From JANLWK01 sp031364505 (lineage in GTDB: Bacteria > Eisenbacteria > RBG-16-71-46), in the NCBI GenBank assembly GCA_031364505.1, contig JANLWK010000053.1:1-16212 (forward strand): a stretch of DNA of 16,212 nucleotides, given 5' to 3'. Both the position numbers and the translations under genes were made by a program. The stretch's first letter is position 1, and every line of letters starts with the position of its first letter. Below, piece by piece: positions 1 through 7,100 of the stretch. Under the pieces are notes generated by a model. It was not told the origin of the DNA, did no database searches, and was given only the letters and a program-made list of their open reading frames with translations.

Positions 1-899
1 GCGATCAGCGCGATGAGCACCGCGGCGACGCCGAGGCCGAGCAGGTCGGCCTGGGTGTTGCGAAGGAATGCCGTCTCGGCGTCGAACGAACGCTGCATGA
101 CGTAGAACTGCTTCTGCTCCGGGCGCGAGCGCGGCAGCGCGCTGACGAGAGTCACGTACAGGTGGCGATGTCCCTTGAGCTCGGCGATCGTGCCGGACAC
201 CGGTGCCTCGGCGTCGCGCTCGACGAGTCCGTTCACGGCCGTGACGACCGCGTCGCAATCGTCGCGGTCGTCGAGTGTGCTCCCGGTCACGGTTCCACCC
301 GACACGAAGGTCACCTCGCTGCGGGTCAGTTGCCGGAGCTGGTCGGCCAGCTCCGCGTCGATGCGCGCACCGAGCACGAGCGCCCCGACGCGGCGGCCGC
401 CGGCGAACACCGGCGTCACGAACACCTGGTAGTGGGCGTGCGGCTGGGCGAGGATGATCGACGCCGGCCCCGACGCGAGCGCGGCCGCGACGAAGGCCTC
501 GCGGCCCTGTGCGTCCGTCCGGTCGCGGCCCACGGAGGCGATCAGGCGCCCGGCGGCGTCCGTCACTTCGAAGAGGTCGGCCTGCGTGATGGTGTTGAAG
601 TCGCGGGCCACGCCCTCCACCGTCTTCCGCAGTTGCGAATCGCGGTACGAGCCGGGGATGGCGAGGACCGAGAAGAACTTGGGATCCTGCACGGTCATGC
701 GGCTCGCCACGGCGAGCGACTGGGCCCGCGAGCCGAGCAGCTTGTCGAGCACCGCGGAGGCTCGTTTGAGATCCTCGTGAATGTTCTGGTGGACGTTCTG
801 GGTGATGCTGCGGTTGACGATCCACAGCGTGAAGAACGCCAGCGACACGAGTGGCAGCACCGTGAAGGCCATGATCTTCCAACGCAGGCGGAGGCGCAT
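1..899 (-). CDS. Membrane sensor protein with dCache-like periplasmic domain (C-terminus beyond window)
   Basis: This is a partial gene read leftwards; 299 codons are inside the window. The product starts MRLRLRWKIM, has a membrane segment at about residues 10-28, a periplasmic region at about 30-280, and a second membrane segment starting near 286 that runs off the edge. The periplasmic part resembles the double-Cache sensory domains of bacterial kinases and cyclases (dCache_3 type). It has a long first helix (SLAVASRMTVQDPKFF at 61-76) and a PAS/Cache-like strand-turn pattern (LFEVTDAAGRLIASVG at 109-124), then a second lobe with FVTPVFAGGRRVGALVLG. Such proteins normally continue into HAMP and then a histidine kinase, adenylate cyclase, GGDEF or methyl-accepting domain; which one applies cannot be seen here. 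The chosen ATG has no clear Shine-Dalgarno sequence, but the basic N-terminus directly before the membrane segment supports it. The ligand is unknown. Confidence 0.8.
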   Translation of the reverse strand, partial: MRLRLRWKIMAFTVLPLVSLAFFTLWIVNRSITQNVHQNIHEDLKRASAVLDKLLGSRAQSLAVASRMTVQDPKFFSVLAIPGSYRDSQLRKTVEGVARDFNTITQADLFEVTDAAGRLIASVGRDRTDAQGREAFVAAALASGPASIILAQPHAHYQVFVTPVFAGGRRVGALVLGARIDAELADQLRQLTRSEVTFVSGGTVTGSTLDDRDDCDAVVTAVNGLVERDAEAPVSGTIAELKGHRHLYVTLVSALPRSRPEQKQFYVMQRSFDAETAFLRNTQADLLGLGVAAVLIALI

Positions 900-1173
900 G
901 GCTAGACGGCGAAGCTCACGAGCGTCAGGGCGAGTGCTGCGGATGTCCGTGCATTCATCGGGAGCCGGTCCATGGCCAGGGCACGCGGGGCAGAGACACC
1001 CGCATCACCCCAGTTTTCGGCTCCCACAAGGGGGTGCTTGAGCCTCGCGGACACGCGATTCGAGGTCGCCGACGCTGGCGATCGCGTTCGAAATAGGATG
1101 AGGGATGAGCTGTAACGTATTGCCGAGTCAGGACTCAACGCCTCGTCATGACGTCGATGGCGTCGCCGCGGCG
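900..1173. other. Intergenic region, no convincing gene
   Basis: This 274-base gap separates the peroxiredoxin stop from the sensor start, both on the minus strand. I find no conserved protein-like frame in it. A short minus-strand frame ends with a hydrophobic 18-residue stretch (MNARTSAALALTLVSFAV, 902-958) whose TAG lies two bases before the sensor ATG. It could be a leader peptide or the relic of a signal peptide, but nothing confirms either. Small inverted repeats are present: GAGTC/GACTC at 1125-1136, and GGCTC/GAGCC arms around 1020-1045. I cannot identify a good -35/-10 pair or a known riboswitch. Confidence 0.5.
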
Positions 1174-1728
1174 TCAGCGCAGCTTCGTCAGAGCCGCCTG
1201 GAGTTTGCCGAACGACACGGTGTCACGCGGGCTGTAGGCGAGATCCGTGTAGGCGATCTTGCCCGCCTTGTCGACGACGAACACCGTGCGGCGGTCATGG
1301 CCGCTGGCCTCGTTGTACGAGCCGTAGAGCTTCGCCACGTCGTGCCGGTGGTCGGACGCGAGCTTGAACGGCAGATGGTGAAACTTCGCCCACTCGTAGT
1401 GCGAGTTCACGTAGTCGCCGCTCAGCCCGATCACCTCGGCGTCGAGCGCACCCAGCGCGCTGAAGTTGTCGCGCAGCGCGCACACTTCCTTCGTACAACC
1501 GCCACTCCAATCGGCGGGGTAGAACGCGAGCACGACGTTGCGCTTGCCGGCGAACGACGCCAGCGACAGCGAATCGTCCGCGATCGAATCCTGCGTCGCG
1601 TACGGAAGCGCGAAGCCGGGCGCGACGTCGCCGACCTGCGGTCCGCCCGCCGCGTCCGCGAGCGCCAGGCTGGCCGATGCCACGAGCAGCAGTCCCATGA
1701 TCATCCGTCCCATGGCCATGAAATTCAT
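1174..1728 (-). CDS. Exported thiol peroxidase (Bcp/AhpC-TSA family peroxiredoxin)
   Basis: The 184-residue product is a peroxiredoxin that would reduce H2O2 or organic hydroperoxides with a reactive cysteine. The thioredoxin-fold domain spans about 30-182. The active-site segment FYPADWSGGCTKEVC (69-83) gives peroxidatic Cys78 and a second cysteine five residues later, Cys83, the spacing of atypical two-cysteine Bcp proteins. The usual Thr-Pro before the cysteine is Ser-Gly here, a Ser-for-Thr change that keeps the hydroxyl. Arg147 in RRTVFVVDKAGKI fits the catalytic arginine. Residues 1-25 (GLLLVASASLALADA) form a signal peptide, so it probably acts in the periplasm, unlike cytoplasmic Bcp. 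The first ATG is preceded by GGAG five bases upstream, favouring it over Met4, Met6 and Met9. It lies 90 bases downstream of the methyltransferase gene on the same strand. The reductant is unknown. Confidence 0.9.
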   Translation of the reverse strand: MNFMAMGRMIMGLLLVASASLALADAAGGPQVGDVAPGFALPYATQDSIADDSLSLASFAGKRNVVLAFYPADWSGGCTKEVCALRDNFSALGALDAEVIGLSGDYVNSHYEWAKFHHLPFKLASDHRHDVAKLYGSYNEASGHDRRTVFVVDKAGKIAYTDLAYSPRDTVSFGKLQAALTKLR

Positions 1729-1818
1729 CTGAGCTCCGATGGTGAGACGTTGCGCGGCGCGTGAAGATGGGCGAAGAAACGATCGGCAGAGTACACCGTG
1801 GGAACGTCCCGACGCACC

Positions 1819-2646
1819 TCAGACCTTGATCGCGCGCGACATCAGGTAGGACTGGCGCACGACATTCATCTCGTGGAATTCCGCGACCAGTGATTCGAAT
1901 TCGCGGCGGAATGTCTCGAGTCTCGCCGGGTCGGATGCCGCGAGCGCCTGGACCAGCTTGATCACCGGCCCGGACGTCCGCTCACTCATTGTCCGCTGGT
2001 GCTGCGGGCTCAGCGTACCGACGAGCATGACCTCGCGGTCGAACACGAGATCCCGGACGGCGCTGCCCAGCCGTTCGCGGACGATCGCGGGGTCGCCCCA
2101 CTGGACCGGCGGCGAGACGCCGGGCGGCGGAGGCGGCGTGAAGCGCGACAGGAGCGAGAACATGCGCCCGACGTAGTGGTCCGGCGGCCAGGTGGAGAAC
2201 GCGATCGTGCCCCCCGGCTTGAGCACGCGCAGCATCTCGCCGAGCGCGACCTCGGGGCGGGGCGCGAACATGTGTCCGAACTGGCTGATCACGACGTCGT
2301 ATTCGCGATCGCCGAACGGCAGAGTTTCGACATCGGCCTCGCGCCACTCGACCGCGACTCCGGCAATCGACGCGTTGTCGCGCGCCTGCTCGAGCAGCTC
2401 GGGCGTCAGGTCGGCGCCCGTCACCGTGGCGCCCGCTCGGGCCGCCGTAACGGCCGCGACGCCGGTACCGCAACCGACGTCCAGCACGCGTTGCCCCGGC
2501 CCGATCCGCGCGAAGCGGACGAGGCGCGCTGCCGTCGGCGTGGTGAAGGTCGCGAGGGGGCCGAAGTTGGCCCAGGCGGCGCGCTGGCTGGCCTTGAACG
2601 CATCGAGCGCGTCGACGGCGGGCGGAGTGTTGGTGGGGGATGTCAT
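1819..2646 (-). CDS. Class I SAM-dependent methyltransferase (UbiE/Methyltransf_11-like)
   Basis: The 275-residue soluble protein has a Rossmann-fold methyltransferase domain at about 40-160. Motif I is VLDVGCGTG (54-62), the acidic residue at the end of strand 2 is Asp79 in TGADLTPELL, motif II-like EADVETLPF is at 103-111, and the post-motif LKPGGTIAF is at 142-150. These bind S-adenosylmethionine. The C-terminal 115 residues, which should recognise the acceptor, carry a run of five prolines (171-175) and match no substrate class that I recognise. I therefore do not assign it to ubiquinone, menaquinone or any other specific pathway. An ATG 48 bases upstream is in frame, but the start used here has an excellent GGAGG five bases before it. 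That ribosome binding site lies inside a potential hairpin, annotated separately. The peroxiredoxin follows after 90 bases and may be cotranscribed. Confidence 0.88.
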   Translation of the reverse strand: MTSPTNTPPAVDALDAFKASQRAAWANFGPLATFTTPTAARLVRFARIGPGQRVLDVGCGTGVAAVTAARAGATVTGADLTPELLEQARDNASIAGVAVEWREADVETLPFGDREYDVVISQFGHMFAPRPEVALGEMLRVLKPGGTIAFSTWPPDHYVGRMFSLLSRFTPPPPPGVSPPVQWGDPAIVRERLGSAVRDLVFDREVMLVGTLSPQHQRTMSERTSGPVIKLVQALAASDPARLETFRREFESLVAEFHEMNVVRQSYLMSRAIKV

Positions 2647-2647
2647 C

Positions 2648-2692
2648 GTTGCCTCCGGTGGTTCGGACGTGAATGCCCGGAGTCTAGGCAAC
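2648..2692 (-). promoter_or_regulatory. Potential RBS-sequestering hairpin before the methyltransferase
   Basis: On the minus strand the leader reads arm GTTGC, a 5-base bulge (CTAGA), arm CTCCGG, an 18-base loop, then CCGGAG and GCAAC, ending one base before the ATG at 2646. The 3' arm contains the whole GGAGG Shine-Dalgarno. The pairing is 11 perfect base pairs interrupted by one bulge. If transcription starts upstream of 2692, this structure would hide the ribosome binding site, as in RNA thermometers and translational repressor sites. The pairing is read from the sequence; the function is inferred. Confidence 0.5.
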
Positions 2693-2951
2693 ACGCGACC
2701 GCTCCGCCACCCTCCAGCGCCGCTGGCGCGGGGGCGCGCGAAGAGGGTTCCGCATGAAACTCTTACATGGCGATTGCGGACGATGTTTCAAATCCGTGGA
2801 CCCCACCTGCACGCAGGCCCTCGCAAGTCGTTATTCGCGAGCGCGCCCGCGTCGGGCGCCGGAGGCACATCGCTGGCACGCGAGCATCCGGCAACACATG
2901 GCCGACAGGTCGCATGCATCGTGGGTGCGGCACCCGCCGCGTCTGACAACC

Positions 2952-2957
2952 AGGAGG
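2952..2957 (+). promoter_or_regulatory. Ribosome binding site fixing the BON gene start
   Basis: A perfect AGGAGG lies six bases before the GTG at 2964. It decides the start in favour of this GTG over in-frame upstream ATG codons at 2754 and around 2898, and the resulting protein begins with a proper signal peptide. Confidence 0.8.
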
Positions 2958-2963
2958 TCGATT

Positions 2964-4016
2964 GTGAATTCGAGCCATTGGATGCGCTCCGTGCTGATTG
3001 CGGCGGTGATGATGGTGATGGCCGCGACGTATGCGGCCGCCGGCGTCTCAGACGCGTGGATTTCCACCAAGGTCAAGATGTCCCTGATCGCCTCGTCGCA
3101 GGTGGGCGGGCTGCCGATCGACGTCGACACCGACGAGGGCCGCGTCACGCTGAGCGGCAAGGTGCCGACGAATGCCGAGAAGCTCGCCGCGACGCGCATC
3201 GCCAAGCGTGGGACGGGCGTCGTATCCGTTCGCAACCTGCTCCAGGTGGTTCCGGCCAGCCGCCGCAAGGCCGTCGACCGCAACGACGATCAGGTCAAGG
3301 ACGCCGTGGTGCAGGCGCTGCGGGACGAGCCGGCCCTGTCGAACAGCAACATCGACGTCGAATCGGTGAATCGGGGCGTCGTCGTGCTGTCGGGTCGCGC
3401 CGCGTCGCTATCCGATCATCTGCTCGCGCTCGAGGTCGCGAACGCCGTGCCGGGCACCCGCCAGGTGTCGTCTCGAATCGACAGCCCGGACGAGTACGCC
3501 GACCGTGAAGTGTGGTACGACCGCGACGCGCGGGACGATCACGCGAGCGACGGCAATCGCGTCACCGACTCGTGGATCACGGCCAAGACGAAGATGAGCC
3601 TGATGACCGATCGCGTCATGCCGTCCAGCGACATCAACGTCGACACGCATCGCGGCATCGTCACCCTGTTCGGCACGGTGCCTTCCGATGGCGCCAAGAC
3701 CCGCGCCGTCCAGATCGCCCGGAGGATCGCCGGGGTTCACGATGTGAACGACGAACTGCGCGTCGTGTCGCGGAACTACAGCGCGAGCAGCCGCGACGAC
3801 CGGCAGATCCAATCGTCCGTGAACCAGCGTATCGACCGCGCGAAGCTCGACGGCGAGAACATCGACGTCGACGTCAAGAGCCGGGCGGCGCGTCTGACCG
3901 GCACCGTGAACCACCGTTCCGACATCTACACCGTCGTCTCGATCGTCGCGCACACCCCGGGTGTCGAGCGGGTCGTGAATGACCTGCGTGTCAACGAACA
4001 CGAGGCGAGCAACTGA
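2964..4016 (+). CDS. Exported protein with four BON domains (OsmY-like)
   Basis: The 350-residue protein starts at GTG. A signal peptide (about 8-26, SVLIAAVMMVMAATYAAA) predicts export to the periplasm or outer membrane. Four BON domains follow at about 28-95, 108-174, 200-268 and 279-344. Each shows the fold's features, for example IDVDTDEGRVTLSGKVP in domain 1 and INVDTHRGIVTLFGTVP in domain 3, with the conserved glycine and a closing valine-rich strand. Domains 1 and 3 share the unusual opening DAWIS/DSWIT-x-K-x-KMSL, while 2 and 4 open with a DDxQ-like stretch, so a BON pair seems to have been duplicated (A-B-A-B). BON proteins such as OsmY and DolP are linked to osmotic or envelope stress and phospholipid binding; no enzymatic activity is expected. 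The neighbouring convergent gene makes an osmoregulated periplasmic glucan. OsmY itself has two BON domains, so this is a longer relative. Confidence 0.9.
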   Translation: MNSSHWMRSVLIAAVMMVMAATYAAAGVSDAWISTKVKMSLIASSQVGGLPIDVDTDEGRVTLSGKVPTNAEKLAATRIAKRGTGVVSVRNLLQVVPASRRKAVDRNDDQVKDAVVQALRDEPALSNSNIDVESVNRGVVVLSGRAASLSDHLLALEVANAVPGTRQVSSRIDSPDEYADREVWYDRDARDDHASDGNRVTDSWITAKTKMSLMTDRVMPSSDINVDTHRGIVTLFGTVPSDGAKTRAVQIARRIAGVHDVNDELRVVSRNYSASSRDDRQIQSSVNQRIDRAKLDGENIDVDVKSRAARLTGTVNHRSDIYTVVSIVAHTPGVERVVNDLRVNEHEASN

Positions 4017-4043
4017 TTGTGCCGAGAAGCGTGTTGATCGAGT

Positions 4044-4073
4044 CGGGCGCGGGTCGACTGAGATCCGCGCCCG
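4044..4073 (+). terminator. Hairpin terminator after the BON gene
   Basis: A 12-base-pair stem (arms CGGGCGCGGGTC and GATCCGCGCCCG, including one G-T pair, loop GACTGA) starts 27 bases after the BON stop. There is no clear T run, only CTCTGCTT, so it is a GC-rich hairpin rather than a canonical intrinsic terminator. It lies between convergent genes and could work in both directions. Confidence 0.6.
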
Positions 4074-4083
4074 CTCTGCTTCA

Positions 4084-4099
4084 GCAGGCGAGGGCCTGC
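4084..4099 (-). terminator. Small hairpin after the glucan synthase gene
   Basis: A perfect 6-base-pair stem, GCAGGC and GCCTGC with a four-base loop, lies 7 bases beyond the ndvB stop on the minus strand. No T tract follows. It may act with the larger hairpin at 4044-4073 to end the ndvB transcript. Confidence 0.4.
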
Positions 4100-4106
4100 C
4101 GCACCA

Positions 4107-7100
4107 TCATGCATTGACATCGTGGGTGGCGGGCTCGCCGATCACGGCGCGCACGACGTGGGGCCGGCCGTCGTCATGCCAGGGGATGGCCCGGGGATCG
4201 ACCGGTTCGCCGTCGAGCTCGATCTCACCGATCCCGCGGCTCCGGTGTTCGGGGTTCTCGACGCGGATCTCGTAGGTCGACGCCCCACGGCGGAGCACCG
4301 CGGTGAAGCCCGGCCACGCGGCCGGAATGCACGGCTGCAGCGAGAGCGTGTCCCCCTGGCGGCGAAGGCCGAGGATGCTCTCGAGCCCGGCGCGGTACAT
4401 CCACGATGCCGAGCCGGTGTACCAGGTCCATCCGCCGCGTCCCGCGTGCATGGGATGGGCGTAGACGTCCGCCGCCACGACGTAGGGCTCGACCTTGTAT
4501 CGTTCCAGCTCGCCCGCGGTGCGCGTATGGTTGATGGGGTTCAGCATGTGGAACAGCTCGACGGCCTCGTCACCGTTCCCGAGTGCGGCGATCGCCATCA
4601 CCATCCATAGCGCGGCATGCGTATACTGGCCGCCGTTCTCGCGCACGCCGGGGACATATCCCTTGATGTAGCCGGGGTCGCGAGCGGCGTGATCGAACGG
4701 CGGCGTGAGCAGCAGGACGACGCGGCCGTCGCGGCGGACCAGCTGGCTCCGGGCCGAGTCCATGGCGCGCTCGGCTCGCGCGGCGCCGCTCTCGGACAGG
4801 ACGCTCCACGATTGCGAGATCGCGTCGATCCGGCACTCCTCGTTCTGGGCGGATCCCAGCGGCGTGCCGTCGTCGTAGTAGGCGCGGCGGTACCACGCGC
4901 CGTCCCAAGCCTGCTCGATGGCGTGGAGCAGGCGGTCGCGATCGGCGCGGCAGCGCGCCGCGCGCTCGCCGTCTCCGCGCGAGTCGGCGAGGACGGCGAA
5001 ATCCTTCAGCACCTTGCAGGCGAACCACCCGAGCCACACGCTCTCGCCCCGGCCCTCGGCGCCGACGCGGTTCATGCCGTCGTTCCAGTCGCACGATCCC
5101 ATCAAGGGCAGGCCGTGCGCCCCAGCCGTGATGCCGCGATCGAGTGCCCGGGTGCAGTGCGTGTACAGTGTTCCGCTCTCGGCGGCGACCCCGGGTTGCC
5201 CGAAGGCCTCGTGCTCGTCCGGCCCCAGGGGCGGACCCTCGAGGAACCGGACCGGCTCGTCGAGCACGCCGGCGTCGCCGGTCGCTTCGACGTAGCGCGC
5301 GACGGCGTAGGGAAGCCACAGCAGATCGTCCGAGCAGCGCGACCTCAGGCCGGCGCCCGTGTGCTCGTGCCACCAGTGCTGGACGTCGCCCTCGACGAAC
5401 TGCCGCGCGGCCGCCCGCAGCACGTGCTCGCGGAACAGGTGGGGTGCAGCGAACGTGAGCGCGGTCACGTCCTGCAACTGGTCGCGGAAACCATAGGCGC
5501 CACCGGGCTGGTAGAACGCCGTTCGCGCCCACTGCCGGCACGCGATCGACTGAACGAGCAGCCAGCGGTTCATCAGCATGTCGAACGAGTCGTCGGGTGT
5601 GCGGACCTGGACCGCGCCGGTGAGCTCGTCCCACATGCGTTCAACTGCGCCGATGGCGTCGAGCGCGGCCTCGACACCGCCGAAGCGCCGAATGCATGCG
5701 CGCGCCGACGCCTCGTCCCGTTCCTGGCCGAGCAGCATGACCACCTGCCGGTGCTCGCCGGGAGCCAGCTGGACCTCGGTGTGCAGCGCGGCGCACGGCT
5801 CGAGGCCGACGCCGAAGCGGCCGGCGAGCGAGGCGCGCCGCAACGCGGCGGGAGCCTGTACGGTGCCGTTGCGGCCGATGAACTCCATGCGGTCGCCGGT
5901 CGCCGAACGCGGCGAGGTGATGCTCGCGAAGGCCACGCGTCCGCGAAACGGGGCCTCGTAAGCGTTGCGCGCGAAGACGGCTCCGGTGTCGGGATCGTGG
6001 CTCGTCACGACATGCGTGTGGTCCCGCGGCGGCCCGAGTACCCACTCCTGGTAGTTGAACACACCGAGGCGGCGGCGCCGCGGACTCTCGTTCGCGACGG
6101 TCAGCAGTGCCAGGCGCACGGGCTCCGTCGGGTGCACGTAGACGGCCAGTTCGTGGCGGATCCCGTGGCGCGCATGCACGTAGCGCGTGACGCCGGCGGC
6201 GTGGCGCACGAGCCAGCGGCCGTCCGACGGGGTGCGGCGCATGGCGCCCGGGGTGAGGCCCCAGGCGGTACCGCGCTCCTCGTCGCGCAGGTAGAACGCC
6301 TCGCCGCTGGCCTCGGTCACGGGGTCGTTGGCGAACGGCGTCAGGCGATTCTCGCGGCTGTTCCCGGCCCACGTGTACGAAGGGCCGGCGACGGTGAGGA
6401 CCGAACCGAATCCGGGATTGGCGAGCACGTTCGCCCACGGCAACGGCGTCTCGGCATCGCCGTCGAGCACGGTCACGTACTCGCGGCCGTCGGGGGTGAA
6501 GCCGCCGCGGCCGTTGTGGTTCAAGAGCGCGGGCTCGTCGATGGTGCGAGACGGCTCGGGTGCGAATCCGTCCGTCCGCGGGACGTCGAGCATGGGCGGC
6601 ATCGACGGCTCGGCATAGGAACGGTCGAGCTGGTCCTCGAGCGTACCGGCGTCGCCATGCAGCATGGCGCGGGCGACGGCGTAGAGCAGCGCGTGATCCG
6701 ACTCGGGCAGGCCGTCCCCGCGCAGCAGGAACGTGCCGCCGGGACGGTCCTTCCACATGCCCCACGGGCCGACGCGCAGCAGTTCCTCGAGGCGCTCGTG
6801 CATCTCGTCGCGATAGCTCGCCGGATGATCGTTGAGCACGACGACGTCGGCGCCGAGCCCCTTCATGCGCCAGTACTCCTGCGCGCGCAGCACCTGCCGC
6901 ACGAGGTTCGTATCGTCGGGCTCCAGCACGCGCACGAGCAGGATCGGGAGGTCTCCCGAGATGCCATGACCCCACAGCTCGTTCATGCCGAGCGTATTCC
7001 CCGCCCGCAGGGAAGGCTCGGCGGCGAGCGAACGGTCGCTGTGGAACACGCGTGACGCGAGGCGCTCGTAGAGCTGCGCCTCGTCGTGCGACATGCCGAG

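Larger units (their letters stand above)
2647..2963. other. Divergent intergenic region (methyltransferase / BON protein)
   Basis: This 317-base stretch separates two divergent genes and should hold both promoters. It contains the methyltransferase leader hairpin at its left end and the strong BON ribosome binding site at its right end. An open frame from an ATG at 2754 runs into the BON gene, but its predicted residues are not signal-peptide-like and would bury the real signal sequence, so I treat it as untranslated leader. I do not see a convincing -35/-10 or -24/-12 promoter, nor any small gene. Confidence 0.55.

Noticed and set aside
162..905. Plus-strand open frame of 247 codons opposite the dCache sensor
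   Set aside because: The minus-strand frame has membrane segments and a recognisable sensory domain. The plus-strand translation is rich in His, Arg and Gly and has no domain.
902..958. Short hydrophobic frame MNARTSAALALTLVSFAV ending two bases before the sensor ATG
   Set aside because: It looks like a signal peptide, but is only 18 codons, has no convincing ribosome binding site and has no recognisable remnant of a periplasmic protein around it. It is kept only as a remark in the intergenic entry.
965..1050. Possible riboswitch (c-di-GMP type) upstream of the sensor gene
   Set aside because: The hairpin arms are short and the conserved core bases of the GEMM motif are not present.
2754..2963. 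Longer start for the BON protein
   Set aside because: A perfect AGGAGG precedes the GTG at 2964 and the resulting N-terminus is a proper signal peptide. The upstream residues would bury it.
4617..7055. Long open frame on the plus strand opposite ndvB (over 800 codons)
   Set aside because: It lies antisense to a clearly conserved gene. Its translation is rich in Arg, Gly, Ala and Val without any recognisable domain, as expected for shadow frames in high-GC DNA.
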